DNA from: Macrotis lagotis
Lineage: Eukaryota > Chordata > Mammalia > Peramelemorphia > Peramelidae
DNA: 64,000 nucleotides
Direction: 5' to 3'
Assembly: GCF_037893015.1 (NCBI RefSeq)
Contig: NC_133659.1
Coordinates: 18,555,246 to 18,619,245, forward strand
The position numbers were made by a program, and so were the translations under genes. Below the pieces are notes generated by a model, which was not told the DNA's origin, did no database searches, and saw only the letters and a list, made by a program, of their open reading frames with translations. Below are positions 12,130 through 22,660 of this stretch, one piece after another. The first letter of the stretch is position 1, and each line of letters opens with the position of its first letter.

Positions 12130-12312
12130 CAATACAAATATACCTAGATATTTGACTCTGAACAAGTCACTTAATTTCTGTCTGCCTCAGTTTCACCTGT
12201 TGAATGGGGATAGTAACAACACTGTCCTCCTGACTTAGTTATGAGGATCAAATGCCATAAATTTACAAAGCGCTTTTACACCCAAAAGCACAATGTAATT
12301 GTGAGCTATTTT
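12130..12312 (+). repeat. MIR-type SINE immediately before exon 7
   Basis: TGACTCTGAACAAGTCACTTAATTTCTGTCTGCCTCAGTTTC to TTATGAGGATCAAATGCCATAAATTTACAAAGCGC is a good MIR match. Its 3' end lies about 35 bp from the exon 7 acceptor. Duplicate at about 63485-63668. Confidence 0.75.
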
Positions 12313-12346
12313 TTGGGTCTCAAAAAACTTTCCCTTTTCTTTCCAG

Positions 12347-12534
12347 GCAAAATTCAAGCTGAGATTGACAGGGTGATTGGCCAATCCAGGCAGCCCACCA
12401 TGGCTGATAAGGAGAATATGCCCTACACTAATGCAGCTGTTCATGAAGTTCAGAGAATGGGGGACATTCTTCCTTTAAATGTGACCAGGATGGCCACAGT
12501 TGATACCACATTGGCAGGATACTATATACCAAAG
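12347..12534 (+). CDS. CYP2J2-like: Copy A exon 7 (188 bp, ExxR motif)
   Basis: Acceptor TTTCCAG at 12340-12346 and donor GTAAAT at 12535. It completes a split Gly codon and then encodes 62 residues containing [26 protein letters not shown] (K-helix ExxR) and [13 protein letters not shown]. The length is the family standard of 188 bp. It is identical to the copy B exon. Confidence 0.95.
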
Positions 12535-12669
12535 GTAAATGGCTTTTATTCTCATGAATTTGAAGAGGTTCTATGATTTCCTTTTATCCTAGAGGTCAGG
12601 GAAAAGAAGGTAAAATGAATCAGAGACAGTAGCGTAAAATGTATTGGTCTAGGCGGCATGAATTTGGTC

Positions 12670-12672
<3 letters not shown>

Positions 12673-12708
<36 letters not shown>
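12673..12708. repeat. (AC)n microsatellite
   Basis: About 36 bp of pure AC, just past the point where the copy B homology leaves the window. Confidence 0.95.
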
Positions 12709-12710
<2 letters not shown>

Positions 12711-12756
12711 TGTTATATTGTGTTATATCATATATAATAGGTATATAAATATATTT

Positions 12757-12895
12757 GGGGGGCAACTTGGTGTTGCAGTGCATAAAGCATTATCTCTAGA
12801 ATCAGGATTTTAATTCAAAAATAGTCTCAGACACTTGACACTTATTAGCCGTATGATCTGGGCAAGTCACTTATCCCTAATTGACTTGGGAAAAT
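12757..12895 (+). repeat. Diverged marsupial SINE
   Basis: GGGGGGCAACTTGGTGTTGCAGTGCATAAAGC to TCTGGGCAAGTCACTTATCCCTAATTG retains the SINE layout with many substitutions. Confidence 0.6.
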
Positions 12896-12918
12896 AAATA
12901 AATACATGTAGATATTAG

Positions 12919-13114
<196 letters not shown>

Positions 13115-13186
13115 TTTAATCCATTGCTATATCATTGGGACTTTTGGCAACCCTAAATATGTTATTTTACATTGAAATTATGTTCT

Positions 13187-13337
13187 TTTTTTAAGGTTTT
13201 TGCAAGGCAATGGGGTTAAGTGGCTTGCCCAAGGTCACACAGATAGGTAATTATTAAGTGTCTGGGGTCAGATTTGAACTCAGGTACTCCTGACTCCAGG
13301 GCCGGTGCTCTATCCACTGTGCCACCTAGCTGCCCCC
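13187..13337 (-). repeat. Marsupial SINE with perfect 15-bp TSD
   Basis: Reverse-oriented SINE (TTTTTGCAAGGCAATGGGGTTAAG to CCACCTAGCTGCCCCC) flanked by TTGAAATTATGTTCT at 13172-13186 and 13338-13352. Little diverged and therefore young. Confidence 0.9.
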
Positions 13338-13449
13338 TTGAAATTATGTTCTGAGGAAGTTTCACCATACTATCTGACAAAGGGCTCCATAATAAAAAAG
13401 GGGGTGAAGAAACTTCAGATTAGTCTTTCAATATCATTAATTCTCAGTT

Positions 13450-14035
13450 GGATGAGAAAATAATTGTGAATTTGGAGTCAGAGGAACTGAGCTTAAAACA
13501 GTTTTAATCCTGAGTTTAAATTCCTTGTGTCCACTTGGGTTCCATATGTGAGTCATTCCTATTTGTGATACCACACTGGGACTCAGTTTCCTCATTTGAA
13601 AAATAGGAGTGTTTGAGTCGATGATCACTAAATGTCTTTCCTTCTGTTCTGGATTCTAGAGTCATATGAGTATAATGGCACTAACTTGGACATTCCGTAA
13701 CTTCTTCTGGTGAAAGCAAATGCTATTTACCCAGACAGTAGTGATTTCTCAGTCACAGTGGGTAAATGGCCCTTGAGCAAAGAGTTTTGAAGACCTTATT
13801 GGCATTTTCCCATCACCCAGAGCATGAGCAGAACTCTTTCAAAATTATCTAAGTATACCCAAGTGTGTCTTTATAGTTACACATATACAACCCAATCAAG
13901 TTCAGTGGATGGAGAGATGGAATTCGAGTCTCTAAGACCTGGTTTCACATTCATCTTCAGATGCTTACTATGTAACTCTGGATTAAGACCTCAGTTTCCT
14001 TACCTGTAAAAAGAGAAAACTTCAAACCCTAATTT
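13450..14035 (+). repeat. Two MIR-type SINE fragments
   Basis: AATTTGGAGTCAGAGGAACTGAG to CAGTTTCCTCATTTGAAAAATAGG (13460-13640), and a second at about 13905-14020 (GTTCAGTGGATGGAGAGATGG to CCTCAGTTTCCTTACC). Confidence 0.6.
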
Positions 14036-14600
14036 TGTCGTCCTAATTTTGAACCATCATGTATTAAAGATTGTGAATAAGCTTCTTTAGGTACCATCTC
14101 ATTCCTAGTTCACGGTTTCTGACACATTTTTTTCCATAGCAGTAAAAACCAAGATTTTATTATAATACTCAAATATAGGTTCAGAAAGACTCAGATAAGA
14201 CCTTAACAATATGAACATTCTGACAAGGCTTCTTCTTGGAAAATATTCTCTTTTTAATTTTATTTGTTTAATTTACATTTTCATTTATTTTTTACATTAC
14301 TAAAATAGTCTTATTGTAATAGCCAACATAATTTTATTATAAAATAGTAAAATAAAAACCTTGTGAGAAATAAAGTGAAAGAAAGAGAAAAAATGTGCTT
14401 CAGTCTGTGTTCAGATAACATCAACTCTTCTCTGTTATGGATCACATTCTTTATTATAAGTCCATCAGAGAAGTTACTTCCACATTTTTTTCCCAAAGTT
14501 GTTATTGCTGATTGTAATTCCCTCCATCCATTCCTCCCTACTCCAGTATATATTCTATCTTTCTCTCTTCTTTCACTCTGTCCCTATTCAAAAGTGTGTC

Positions 14601-14740
14601 ATGGGGCAGCTGAGTGGCTCAGAGGACAGAGCACTGGCCCTAAGGCCAGGAGGCCCCAATCCCACTTCCCACCCCAAAGACTCAGTTACCACACAGCCAT
14701 GGTAGGCCACTCAACCCCATCACCTTGCAAAAAAACAAAA
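14601..14740 (+). repeat. Marsupial SINE inside the L1-type element
   Basis: GGGGCAGCTGAGTGGCTCAGAGG to CACCTTGCAAAAAAAC, flanked by AAAAGTGTGT at about 14590-14599 and 14740-14749. Confidence 0.82.
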
Positions 14741-15745
14741 AAAGTGTGTTCTATCTGACTATCCTGTCCCATGATCTACCCTCTCCTCTATTACTTACAC
14801 TCCCCCTCCTCTCCTCTGTCCCCTTTTCCCCATCCCTTTCCTCTAGGGTAAAAGATTTCTATACCCTATTAATTATTTATGTTGTTACCTCTCTGAGCCA
14901 TTTCTTGTGAGAATGAAGGCTCATTCATTCTCAAATTCTCCCCTTTCATTCCATTGCAAAACCTTTTTCTTGACTCTTTTTTTGTGAAATATTTTAGCCT
15001 ATTCTACCTCTCCTTTCCCTTTCTTCCAGTACATTCCTTTTTCATCCATTAATTCCATCTTTACAATATATTATACCTTCATATTCAGGTCCCTCCTGTG
15101 CCTTTTCTAAATATGCTCCTTCTAACTACTCTATTAAATCAAAAGGTTCATGTGAGTAATCAGTATCTCTTCCCATGCAGGGATTCATGTAGTTCAACAT
15201 CATTAAATTTCTCATAATTTACCCTTCCAATCCACCCTCTCTATGCTTCCCCTGAGTCCTGTACTTGGAGAACAAACTTTCTGTTCAACTCTGACTGTTT
15301 CTGAAATTCCCCCATTTCATTAATATAAAAATTTTCCCCTCAAAGAGGATGTTCAGTTTTTCTAGGTAGTTGATTATCGGTTGTAACCCAATCTCTAGGA
15401 AGCAGAGATTATTCCCAAGGTATAGTTTGCCTTCCAGAATATTATATTCCAAACCTTACAGCCCTTTAATGTGGATGCTGCTAAATCCTGCATAATCCTG
15501 ACTACAGCACCATGATATTTGAATTGTTTCTTGGGAGTTCTGGAATTTGGTTATACTATACCTGGGTGGGGGGGAGGTTTAGATATCTTTTTTGGATCTT
15601 TCAGGAGGAAATTGGTGAATTCTCTCAATTTCTATTTTCCCCTCTGCTTCTAGGATAACAGGGTAAATTTCTTGTAGAAATTCTTTAAAAATGAAATCAA
15701 GGCTCTTTTCCTGATTGTAACTTTCAGGTAGCCCAATAATTTTTA

Positions 15746-15905
15746 TTGTTTTGTTTTTATTTTTTAGGTTTTTAGCAAGCCAGTGGGGTTAAGTGGCTTG
15801 CCCAAAGCCATACAGCTAGGTAATTAGTGTCTGAGGTCAGATTTAAACTCAGGGACTCCTGATTCCAGGGCTAGTGCTCTATCCACTGTGCCACCTAACC
15901 ACCCC
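15746..15905 (-). repeat. Marsupial SINE inside the L1-type element
   Basis: Reverse SINE with 16-bp duplications AGCCCAATAA(T/C)TTTTA at 15730-15745 and 15906-15921, placing its insertion after that of the L1-type host element. Confidence 0.87.
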
Positions 15906-17631
15906 AGCCCAATAACTTTTAAATTATCTCTTCTGGATCTGTTCTCCAAGTCAGTTGCTTTTCCAGTGAGATATTTCACAATTTCTTACAGTTTTTCATT
16001 CGTTTGTGTTTGTTTTTATTATTTCTTGATTCCTCACAAAGTCATCAGTTTCCTTTAATCTCCATTCTACATTTGAAGGAGTTGTTTTCTTCAGAGAACT
16101 TTCTTATCTCCTTTTCCATCTGGCCAGTTCTTCTTTTTAAGGTATTCTTCTCCTCGTTAACATTATGAACTGTTTTTTCCATTTGACTTAAACTCGTTTT
16201 TAACATGTTAGTTTCATTAGCATTTTTTCATGTGTCTCCTTGACTAAGCTGATGACTTGGTTTTCATGTTTTTTTCCTGCATTTCTCTCATTTCTCTTCC
16301 CAAGTTTTCCTCTACCTCTCTTGTTTGATTTTCAAAATCTTGTTTGAGCACTTCTATAGCCTGAGACCTATTCCAATTTTCCTTAGAGGATAAAGGATAA
16401 AGAAGCTGGAATTTTGTCATCTTCTGAGTGTGCATTTTGATCTTACATGAGACAAAAGTAATGGTTCCTTTCTTTCCCTGTTTACTAATTTCCCCAGCCT
16501 ATGTTCTGGTTTTAAAAGTGCTTCCCAAACTTTTGATTTGTTATTGGGACATCCCTGCAAGGACCTCAGTTCCTTCAAAAGAGGTTCTGACTGTTCTCTT
16601 GGACTGTGGATGACCACATGACACTTCTCTGTCCTAGAGAACAGAGGAGGGTCCTTCTTCTATGGCAGTAGGGGAACCCCCAAACTGAGACCAGGGTCTG
16701 AAGATGAACAAAGCACTTGAGTCCTGTTACAGGGACTTAGGAGAGACCTTGATAGTCTCTCCCCATCCCCTTACCTTTCATGGGCTGAATGCTCTGGGAG
16801 CTACCAGGTGACTCCCTGATGGGTGACTCCACAGACCTGCTCTTTCCTGGGATCTGGGCTGCAATGAAGGCTATGCTGACCTGGGCTCTACACTCAATCT
16901 GAAGGAGGTTTCTCCACTGATCTTCCAAGTTGTACTTGGTGTTCCCTGGATTGGGATGTCTGGAAACTGCTTCTGCTGCCATGAACCATGCACTCCCAAG
17001 GACCCAGGCTCCCCTCAGAGACCCAAGTGGCCCATGGGCTGTTTCCAGAAGATTGGAGTTCCTTAGCTCTAGCTCAGTGATTCTGGTTGTGCTGTTGCCC
17101 CCTCCAACCCCATGGAACAGAGCCTTCCCATGCTCTTCCAAGATACCTTGGACTAAAGAATTATCTCACTAGGTCTTTCTGTGGGTTCTGTCTCTCTAAA
17201 ATTTAGTTAGAGTCATAATTGTAAGGATTTTGGAATATTTTGGAAGAGAGCTTCTGGAAAATCCTGTCTTCACACCATCATGTTGGCTCCACCCCTGTAT
17301 CTGACATTTCTAACCATCATTTCTAATATGATTTCAGAAGAAATTTTGTAATCCAAGTTCCATTGTTATCTATGAAGGAGTCCATGAACTGGAATTTTTA
17401 CAATAAGGTGTCCAAAGGCTATGTCAGCTTTCCAAAGGGATCTGTGATCCCAAACAGATTGGGGATCCCTGTTCTAAGAAGTCCTGAGTTCTACAACAGG
17501 CTTGGCTTCTAAAAATGTTTGTGGGCTTGGGTAATTCTTTGCCATAGCTGGCACTCCATTCCTTCTTCTGTAAAGCAAGGTCTCTTCTGCCTCCAAGTAC
17601 CTGGGATTTAGTTTCTTTCTCTTGTTTCCAG

Positions 17632-17770
17632 GGGACCATGTTGATGACCAACTTGACTGCTTTGCACATGGATCCTAAAGAATGGGCCACCCCAGAAACC
17701 TTCAATCCAGAACATTTTTTGGAGAATGGTCAATTTAAGAAAAGAGAGTCATTTATGCCTTTCTCAATAG
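17632..17770 (+). CDS. CYP2J2-like: Copy A exon 8 (139 bp)
   Basis: Acceptor at 17630-17631 and donor GTGAGC at 17771. It encodes [18 protein letters not shown], then the [12 protein letters not shown] (PERF-like) segment and MPFSI just before the heme loop. It ends with the first base of the conserved Gly codon. It lies about 330 bp downstream of the antisense L1-type insertion in intron 7. The copy B counterpart falls beyond the window. Confidence 0.94.
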
Positions 17771-17959
17771 GTGAGCCACACTCAGTAGAAAGAGAACCCT
17801 AGTCCAGTGGATACTAACATTTTTAACATTAAGAAACTGCAAACTCATCTTCATGAAACCCACAATCATGTGATGGTGCATATAATAGCAATATTCATTA
17901 ATTGGGAAAATATATCACAACAAAATCATAATTGCTGATGGTTGGAAATGTTTCTAAGT

Positions 17960-18120
17960 GTACAAGACAGATAACATCCAACTGGAATTTCACAGCTGCC
18001 CCATGAAGTTTTACAGGTGCCCATTTAACAAATGAGGAAACACAGTCTCAGGGAGTTTAAGTGATATGCCCATAGTCACTCAGTTTTGCAGTGTCTCAGA
18101 TGAAATCAACCTCAAATCCC
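17960..18120 (-). repeat. MIR-type SINE fragment
   Basis: ACAAATGAGGAAACACAGTCTCAGGGAG to TGCCCATAGTCACTCAG matches reverse MIR. Confidence 0.6.
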
Positions 18121-18419
18121 TGTACTTTGTCCATTCTGCCTCATGAATGCCAAGGTGTGATGGACTGAGAAAATCTCTAAAGTGGATTTGTATTTTATTT
18201 AAAAGAGAAGCTGCAACCATTTGAAAATAAAATCTGTAAGCTCGTCTGCAAGGGACATGGCCGAGTTTCCTAGGACACATGAGGATTGTTTTGCATTCTT
18301 TAGAGAAGATTGATGTGGCTGAAGTGAGGAAAGTTTCATCCTTGGGTTCAGCTTTGACAAATGGTTTTACAGACACTTTGCAAGGACTCTAGAACTCTCT
18401 TAGGTGTAGCCATCCAAAA

Positions 18420-18690
18420 GCTCTGGAATGATCCATTGGGTATTCTTGGACAATCTTACTTAAACTTCCTGATACTAAGTTTTCCCATATATAAAATGAG
18501 GTGATTGGACTAGATGGCCATGAGGTTCATTTTAGCTCTGAAGCCATGACCCTACAAGAATCCCAAAATTCAAAACCAAAGATCTGAGTTTAAATTGCAT
18601 CTCTTTCTAGTTGTTTGATTAACTGTGAGGACATTTGAGTAGGTGAACTGGAAAGTCCCTTTCCATCTCCAATCTGTAATGTTCTGATTC
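18420..18690 (+). repeat. MIR-type SINE fragments
   Basis: TTGGACAATCTTACTTAAACTTCC to ATAAAATGAGGTGATTGGACTAGATGG, then a second short MIR-like piece to about 18690. Confidence 0.55.
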
Positions 18691-18979
18691 TAAGTAAATA
18701 CAAAGAATTCCAGGAAAGAAAAAGCCACTAAAACTGGAGATAGCCTCTGAGCTGAACCTTGAAGAAAACTGGCTGCTCAAATAGGCAAGAGGGAGGAGGA
18801 GATGCTGACTAATCTAAGGCCAACAGTCTAGACAATATCCCAACAAGCTGGTCTGCCTCATTTATTGTTCTTGGAGGTACCATGGACCCTTGTCTAATAG
18901 GTCATTTGAGGGAATCCTTCCTTCAGGATTTTTACTGGGTGATTCTTGAGGCACCAAATCTTGTTTATTTCTTTCACAA

Positions 18980-19140
18980 ACAAACTTACATTTATAAAAT
19001 TTTATTTTAAAATTATAACAATATTAAAATCATTTAAATTTGTTAAAGGTAAAATATTATTAATAAAAATTTAAAATTTGATAGATTTAAATATTAAAAT
19101 ATATTTAAATTTTATTAAAATTCTCTGTGTATGTATATGT
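18980..19140. repeat. AT-rich low-complexity tract
   Basis: Repeated AAATTT/TTAAAA words (ATTTAAATATTAAAATATATTT). No coding sequence. Confidence 0.8.
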
Positions 19141-19179
19141 AATTGATATAGTGCTTTACAGTTTCCAAATGATTATCAT

Positions 19180-19770
19180 ACCTGTGGAGGTCTACTTCTC
19201 ATCCTCTCTCACCTGGACCGTTGCAATAGACTCCTAAGTCATTTCCATGCCACAATTCATTCCCCAAGCTGATCCATACTCTATTCAGCTGACATAATGC
19301 TTCCCTAAAAGTATACATCTGACCATAACACCCCCTACCCTCATACCTTACTTAAGGAGTTCCAAAGGCTCCCTAAGGGCCTCTGGGATCAAATGCAAAC
19401 TGCCCAGAGACTGAATACTCTCTGGAACCTGGAATCATCCTGCCTTTCCCCTCTACCTTCTACTCCTCCTGGCCTGCATACTATTCTGCCCACATCACAC
19501 TCTTAGCTCTTGATTCTATGTCTTGTCATTGGCTGTCCCCTAGACCTGGAATACCCTCTTACTTCACTTCCACCTATTGGGATCCTGGCTTCCTTCTTGG
19601 CCCAGGTCCAAAGCCACCTCCTACAGGAGGCTCTTCCTAATCCCTCTACTTTGGGTGTCACTTCCATCTTCCTATTTATGAATGTGTATTCTCTTGTTAG
19701 ACTGTAAACTCCTTGAGAGTCAGAATCATTTTTGTTTCTTCCTTTTATTTCCAACACTTACTTAGTGGCT
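19180..19770 (+). repeat. L2 LINE 3' end
   Basis: Long, fairly well-preserved L2-type tail: CCCTAAAAGTATACATCTGACCATAACACC, TTCCAAAGGCTCCCTAAGGGCCTCTGG, CCTAGACCTGGAATACCC, AAAGCCACCTCCTACAGGAGGC, GACTGTAAACTCCTTGAGAG. It lies between exons 8 and 9 of copy A. Confidence 0.75.
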
Positions 19771-19807
19771 GGCAGCTAGGTAGTCCAAAGGATTAGGTGC
19801 TGATCTT

Positions 19808-19946
19808 TTTTTTTTTTTTGCAAGGCAGTGGGGTTAAGTGACTTGCCCAAGGTCACACAGCTAGGTAATTATTAAGTATCTGAGGCCAGGTTTAGGTCCT
19901 TCAGACTCCAGGAACAGTGCTCTATCCACTGGGCCATAACCACCCC
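19808..19946 (-). repeat. Marsupial SINE with perfect 13-bp TSD
   Basis: Reverse SINE flanked by AGGTGCTGATCTT at 19795-19807 and 19947-19959. Confidence 0.88.
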
Positions 19947-20109
19947 AGGTGCTGATCTTGTCCTCAGATGCTTATTATACAGCTTCTAAGAATCAAGAAT
20001 AAAATTTTAAGTGAGGGCTTTGAGATTCCAGGTTCAACACTCTCTTCCCTGAACCCATCTGGCTTAAATTTGGAAAGGGAACCTGTTTTTCCTCAGGCTA
20101 AACAGAAGC

Positions 20110-20275
20110 AGATCTTAGATCCAAGTTTCTCCTTTCACAGATGAGGAAACTTGGGCCCCCTCAAGTTGAGACTTATCCAATGTCACCTGGGTGAGATGCA
20201 TACAAGGTAGGATCTGAACCCAGGTCCTCTGTCCACAGAAGCAGTATTTCACCTGTACCAAGTCTCTGAGGTCAG
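20110..20275 (-). repeat. MIR-type SINE fragment
   Basis: TTTCACAGATGAGGAAACTTGGGCC to CCAATGTCACCTGGGTGAG, AGGATCTGAACCCAGG. Confidence 0.65.
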
Positions 20276-20500
20276 CAGCAGCTTGGTATGGTAGCTTTGG
20301 TGCCTGACAAGGAGCAAGGAAGTCTTGGGTTCAAATTCCACCTCTGATTTTTATAAGCATAGTAACTGTAGACACTGAAGGGTCTTAAACCCCCTCCCAA
20401 TGCTGGGATTCAGATCCAAGCCATGGAGACTCCCTATCACAAACCACTGCCTGTGCTGAGCATTAGTGGGTTCACTGTTTGTGATCTCCTTGCCTTTCAG

Positions 20501-20682
20501 GTAAGAGAGCCTGCCTGGGAGAACAGCTGGCCCGGACTTAACTCTTCCTCTTCTTCACTTGCCTGCTGCAGAAGTTCACCTTCCAGCACCCCCCAAACAC
20601 CCAGCTGAGCCTGGACTTCCGAGCTGGTATCACTTTCTCTCCTGCCTCCTATCAAATCTGTGCCCTTCCTCGAGACATGTAG
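20501..20682 (+). pseudogene. CYP2J2-like: Copy A exon 9 with premature TAA (heme loop to C-terminus)
   Basis: Acceptor TTTCAG ends at 20500. The exon starts GKRACLGEQLART, giving the heme-ligand Cys at 20512-20514. An in-frame TAA follows at 20539-20541, where human CYP2J2 has Glu-Leu (TELFIFF). The frame then continues [14 protein letters not shown] to [11 protein letters not shown] and a natural TAG at 20680-20682, so no frameshift accompanies the stop. The exon begins with GTAAGAG, a strong 5' splice-site match directly after its own acceptor. Confidence 0.92.
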
Positions 20683-20777
20683 GCCAAGCCAGGTCTGTTC
20701 TTCCAGGGAGCACAGAGAAGGACATGAAACCATCCTCATCCTCCACAGTCACCCACCTTGTCTTTTGGAATTTAGAT

Positions 20778-20832
20778 GGGAGAAAGGGAGAGGGAGAGGG
20801 AGAGGGAGAGAGGGAGAGGGAGAGAGAGGAAA
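20778..20832. repeat. (GGGAGA)n microsatellite
   Basis: About 55 bp of GGGAGA/GAGAGG units in the presumed 3'UTR of copy A. Confidence 0.9.
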
Positions 20833-20899
20833 GCAGTGTAGCAGTATCCTAATTTGAACTTTGCTTCTTAGAGAAAGGGAAGATATTATTGTCACTCAC

Positions 20900-21070
20900 T
20901 GGACTCCTCACTGGATTTGGAGTCCAAGGACCTGGGTTCAAATTCCTGTCCTACCATCTACCAGCTGAGTGACCTTGGGCAAGTCACTTGAACCTCTGCC
21001 TCAGTTTCATCATCTGAAATGTGGAGTTCAATCTCTAAGGACCTCCAGCTCTAAATCTAGAACCCTCTGA
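20900..21070 (+). repeat. MIR-type SINE, well preserved
   Basis: GGATTTGGAGTCCAAGGACCTGGGTTCAAATTCC to CCTCAGTTTCATCATCTGAAATG, a clear MIR match in the presumed 3'UTR. Confidence 0.75.
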
Positions 21071-21804
21071 TTCTATGAACAGAGGACTGCTGCTTTTCCT
21101 CCTCTACCTCAATCAGTGAAGCTAGAATATTTTTTGTTTGCTTAATTATTGTGTTCTCTCCAGTTTTTATCACTTTTACAATGAGAATGATTTGAGGGAA
21201 GGCGTAAGAGAGTTTACATGAGTTAAAGAAGGTATCCATAGGTCGATGAGAATATTCCTTAGGAAATATTATAGTTTGGAAGCTCCATATGAGCAGAGAT
21301 CATTTTCTTATTCTTTCAGACAAAAATCCAAAAGCCCAGGGCCTAGCTCAGTTGATATTCACTTACTATTTCATCACTAAATCACTCACTTTGCTGTGAC
21401 TTTCACATTGTGAAATATTTATCCATCAACTGATGAGCTGGGTCCCTCATACCTATTGAAAGCTGTTTTATAGATGATATATCATGATCATTTCACTATT
21501 AATTATACTCACATGGGCCTATACCTTAAGCACCGCTAATGTGTTCAAAAAACTCTCCATTGCCACAATCCCCTGTTCATATCAGAGATGTTTATGCATG
21601 GTAGATTTCTATGACGTTAATGGCAATTAGCCCAACCAATCAGAAAAATCAAATGCCCATATGAATCAACGAGATCAACGTTCTTCATTTATTGTCTACA
21701 TTCTTCCTTTTAATGCTCATTCATTATATTTATAAATGTTCTGTGAATTTTACCAAATGAGGTGGTCTCAGACTCATTTTGCTGATAAATTTCTAGGCAT
21801 TGCT

Positions 21805-21810
21805 AATAAA
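21805..21810 (+). promoter_or_regulatory. Candidate polyadenylation signal AATAAA of copy A
   Basis: Canonical AATAAA hexamer with a T/GT-rich element about 30 bp downstream (TTTTGTGTGTCC). It is chosen by position and context only, since AATAAA occurs by chance in AT-rich DNA. Confidence 0.35.
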
Positions 21811-21869
21811 CAAATAATACTTAGAACTATTTTGATTTTGTGTGTCCTATTTGCAGATTTTAACCCTAT

Positions 21870-22540
21870 TCATCTTAGCTGAGTAGGGAGAGGCCTGCTT
21901 TCCAAAAGGGGAAAATTTGAAAAGGAGTTTAGTAAAGGAAAGGCTGAAAATTAAAAAAAAATAAAAATTATATTTCCTGTGAAAAGAGACGGTGATAGCA
22001 ACCTGTCCGTTTTAAGAGCAGAACCAACAATCTCAATCCAAACTGGTTCCATATTACTGTGAATGCTTATTCCGTTCATTTCATTTTAGTTCAGTTCAGC
22101 AAATAGAATTAAATTCTGCAAGCACAGTAGAATTGTGCCAGTGTTGTGATGGAAACACAGCATCAAAATTTAAAAGAAAGTAGAAAACAGTTGATGGTTT
22201 TGTATAACAGTAACATTCCTTAGACAGCTGTCTACAAAGGAAGCTCCGTTTTTCCTGGAGGCTTCCCTAGAGGATCATTTGGGAAATAAAAGAAGATCTT
22301 GGAAGTTCCATTTTGCTCTACTTTTGCTTAAACTTAAGAAAGCATTAATTTTTACTAATCCTTAATTTCTGTTTCTGCCCTTGTTACACAAGCCAAGCTA
22401 GGGAAGAGCTACAATCACACAGCACAGAGGAAGTTGACCCAGCTAGCACAGGTTCCTTCACCTACAGAATTATTCATTTTTTCAATAAAGCAAACAGCTA
22501 TTTGAGCCTCTTCACCTATTACTATACAAAATGCTGGGGA
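21870..22540. other. Intergenic DNA, nothing recognised
   Basis: No exon, RNA gene or clear repeat seen on either strand. Confidence 0.45.
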
Positions 22541-22554
22541 TAAAAATCAGGCCA

Positions 22555-22660
22555 ACAATCATTTAATAAGCACTTACTATGTACCAGGTACTATGTGATG
22601 TACTGGGAAACAGGATTCCTGTCTTCAAAGAGCTTACATTCTAAAGGGGGAAACAATATG
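22555..22660 (-). repeat. Ancient L2-related relic
   Basis: TTTAATAAGCACTTACTATGTACCAGGTACTATG to CAAAGAGCTTACATTCTAAAGGGGG is the reverse L2-type pattern. Confidence 0.55.

Larger units (their letters stand above)
1..12645 (+). repeat. Segmental duplication, left copy
   Basis: Colinear with 52224-64000 over its whole length, including exons 4-7, all introns and the older repeats embedded in them. Hand counts gave 5 substitutions in about 600 bp (3121-3720) and 4 in about 360 bp (10141-10500), so about 1% divergence. Both true ends lie outside what can be seen: the left copy starts before the window and the right copy runs past its end. Confidence 0.95.
14300..17298 (-). repeat. L1/HAL1-like 5'UTR plus ORF1 remnant in intron 7
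   Basis: On the minus strand the element begins near 17298 with GGTGGAGCCAACATGATGG, the typical L1-type 5' end. It continues through a GC-richer 5'UTR to an ORF1 coiled-coil region (about 16435-16244; VEENLGREMREMQ). It then reaches the ORF1 C-terminal part (GGTATAGTATAACCAAATTC near 15560; AACTGAACATCC near 15350) and the sequence beyond. No ORF2 reverse transcriptase follows, so it is either a truncated L1 or an ORF1-only HAL1-type element. Two SINEs are inserted in it. Decayed. Confidence 0.6.
20683..21860 (+). other. Presumed 3'UTR and immediate 3' flank of copy A
   Basis: There is no further coding sequence after the TAG. The stretch holds a GGGAGA microsatellite (20778-20832), a MIR-type SINE (20900-21070) and an L2-like scrap (about 21280-21365). 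The first AATAAA I noticed lies at 21805-21810, followed by a GT-rich tract near 21838-21848. That would give a 3'UTR of about 1.1 kb, so the assignment is tentative. Confidence 0.4.

Noticed and set aside
20559-20852. A 97-codon frame overlapping exon 9
   Set aside because: It is out of frame with the P450 and runs into the GGGAGA repeat. The P450 frame explains the conserved residues.
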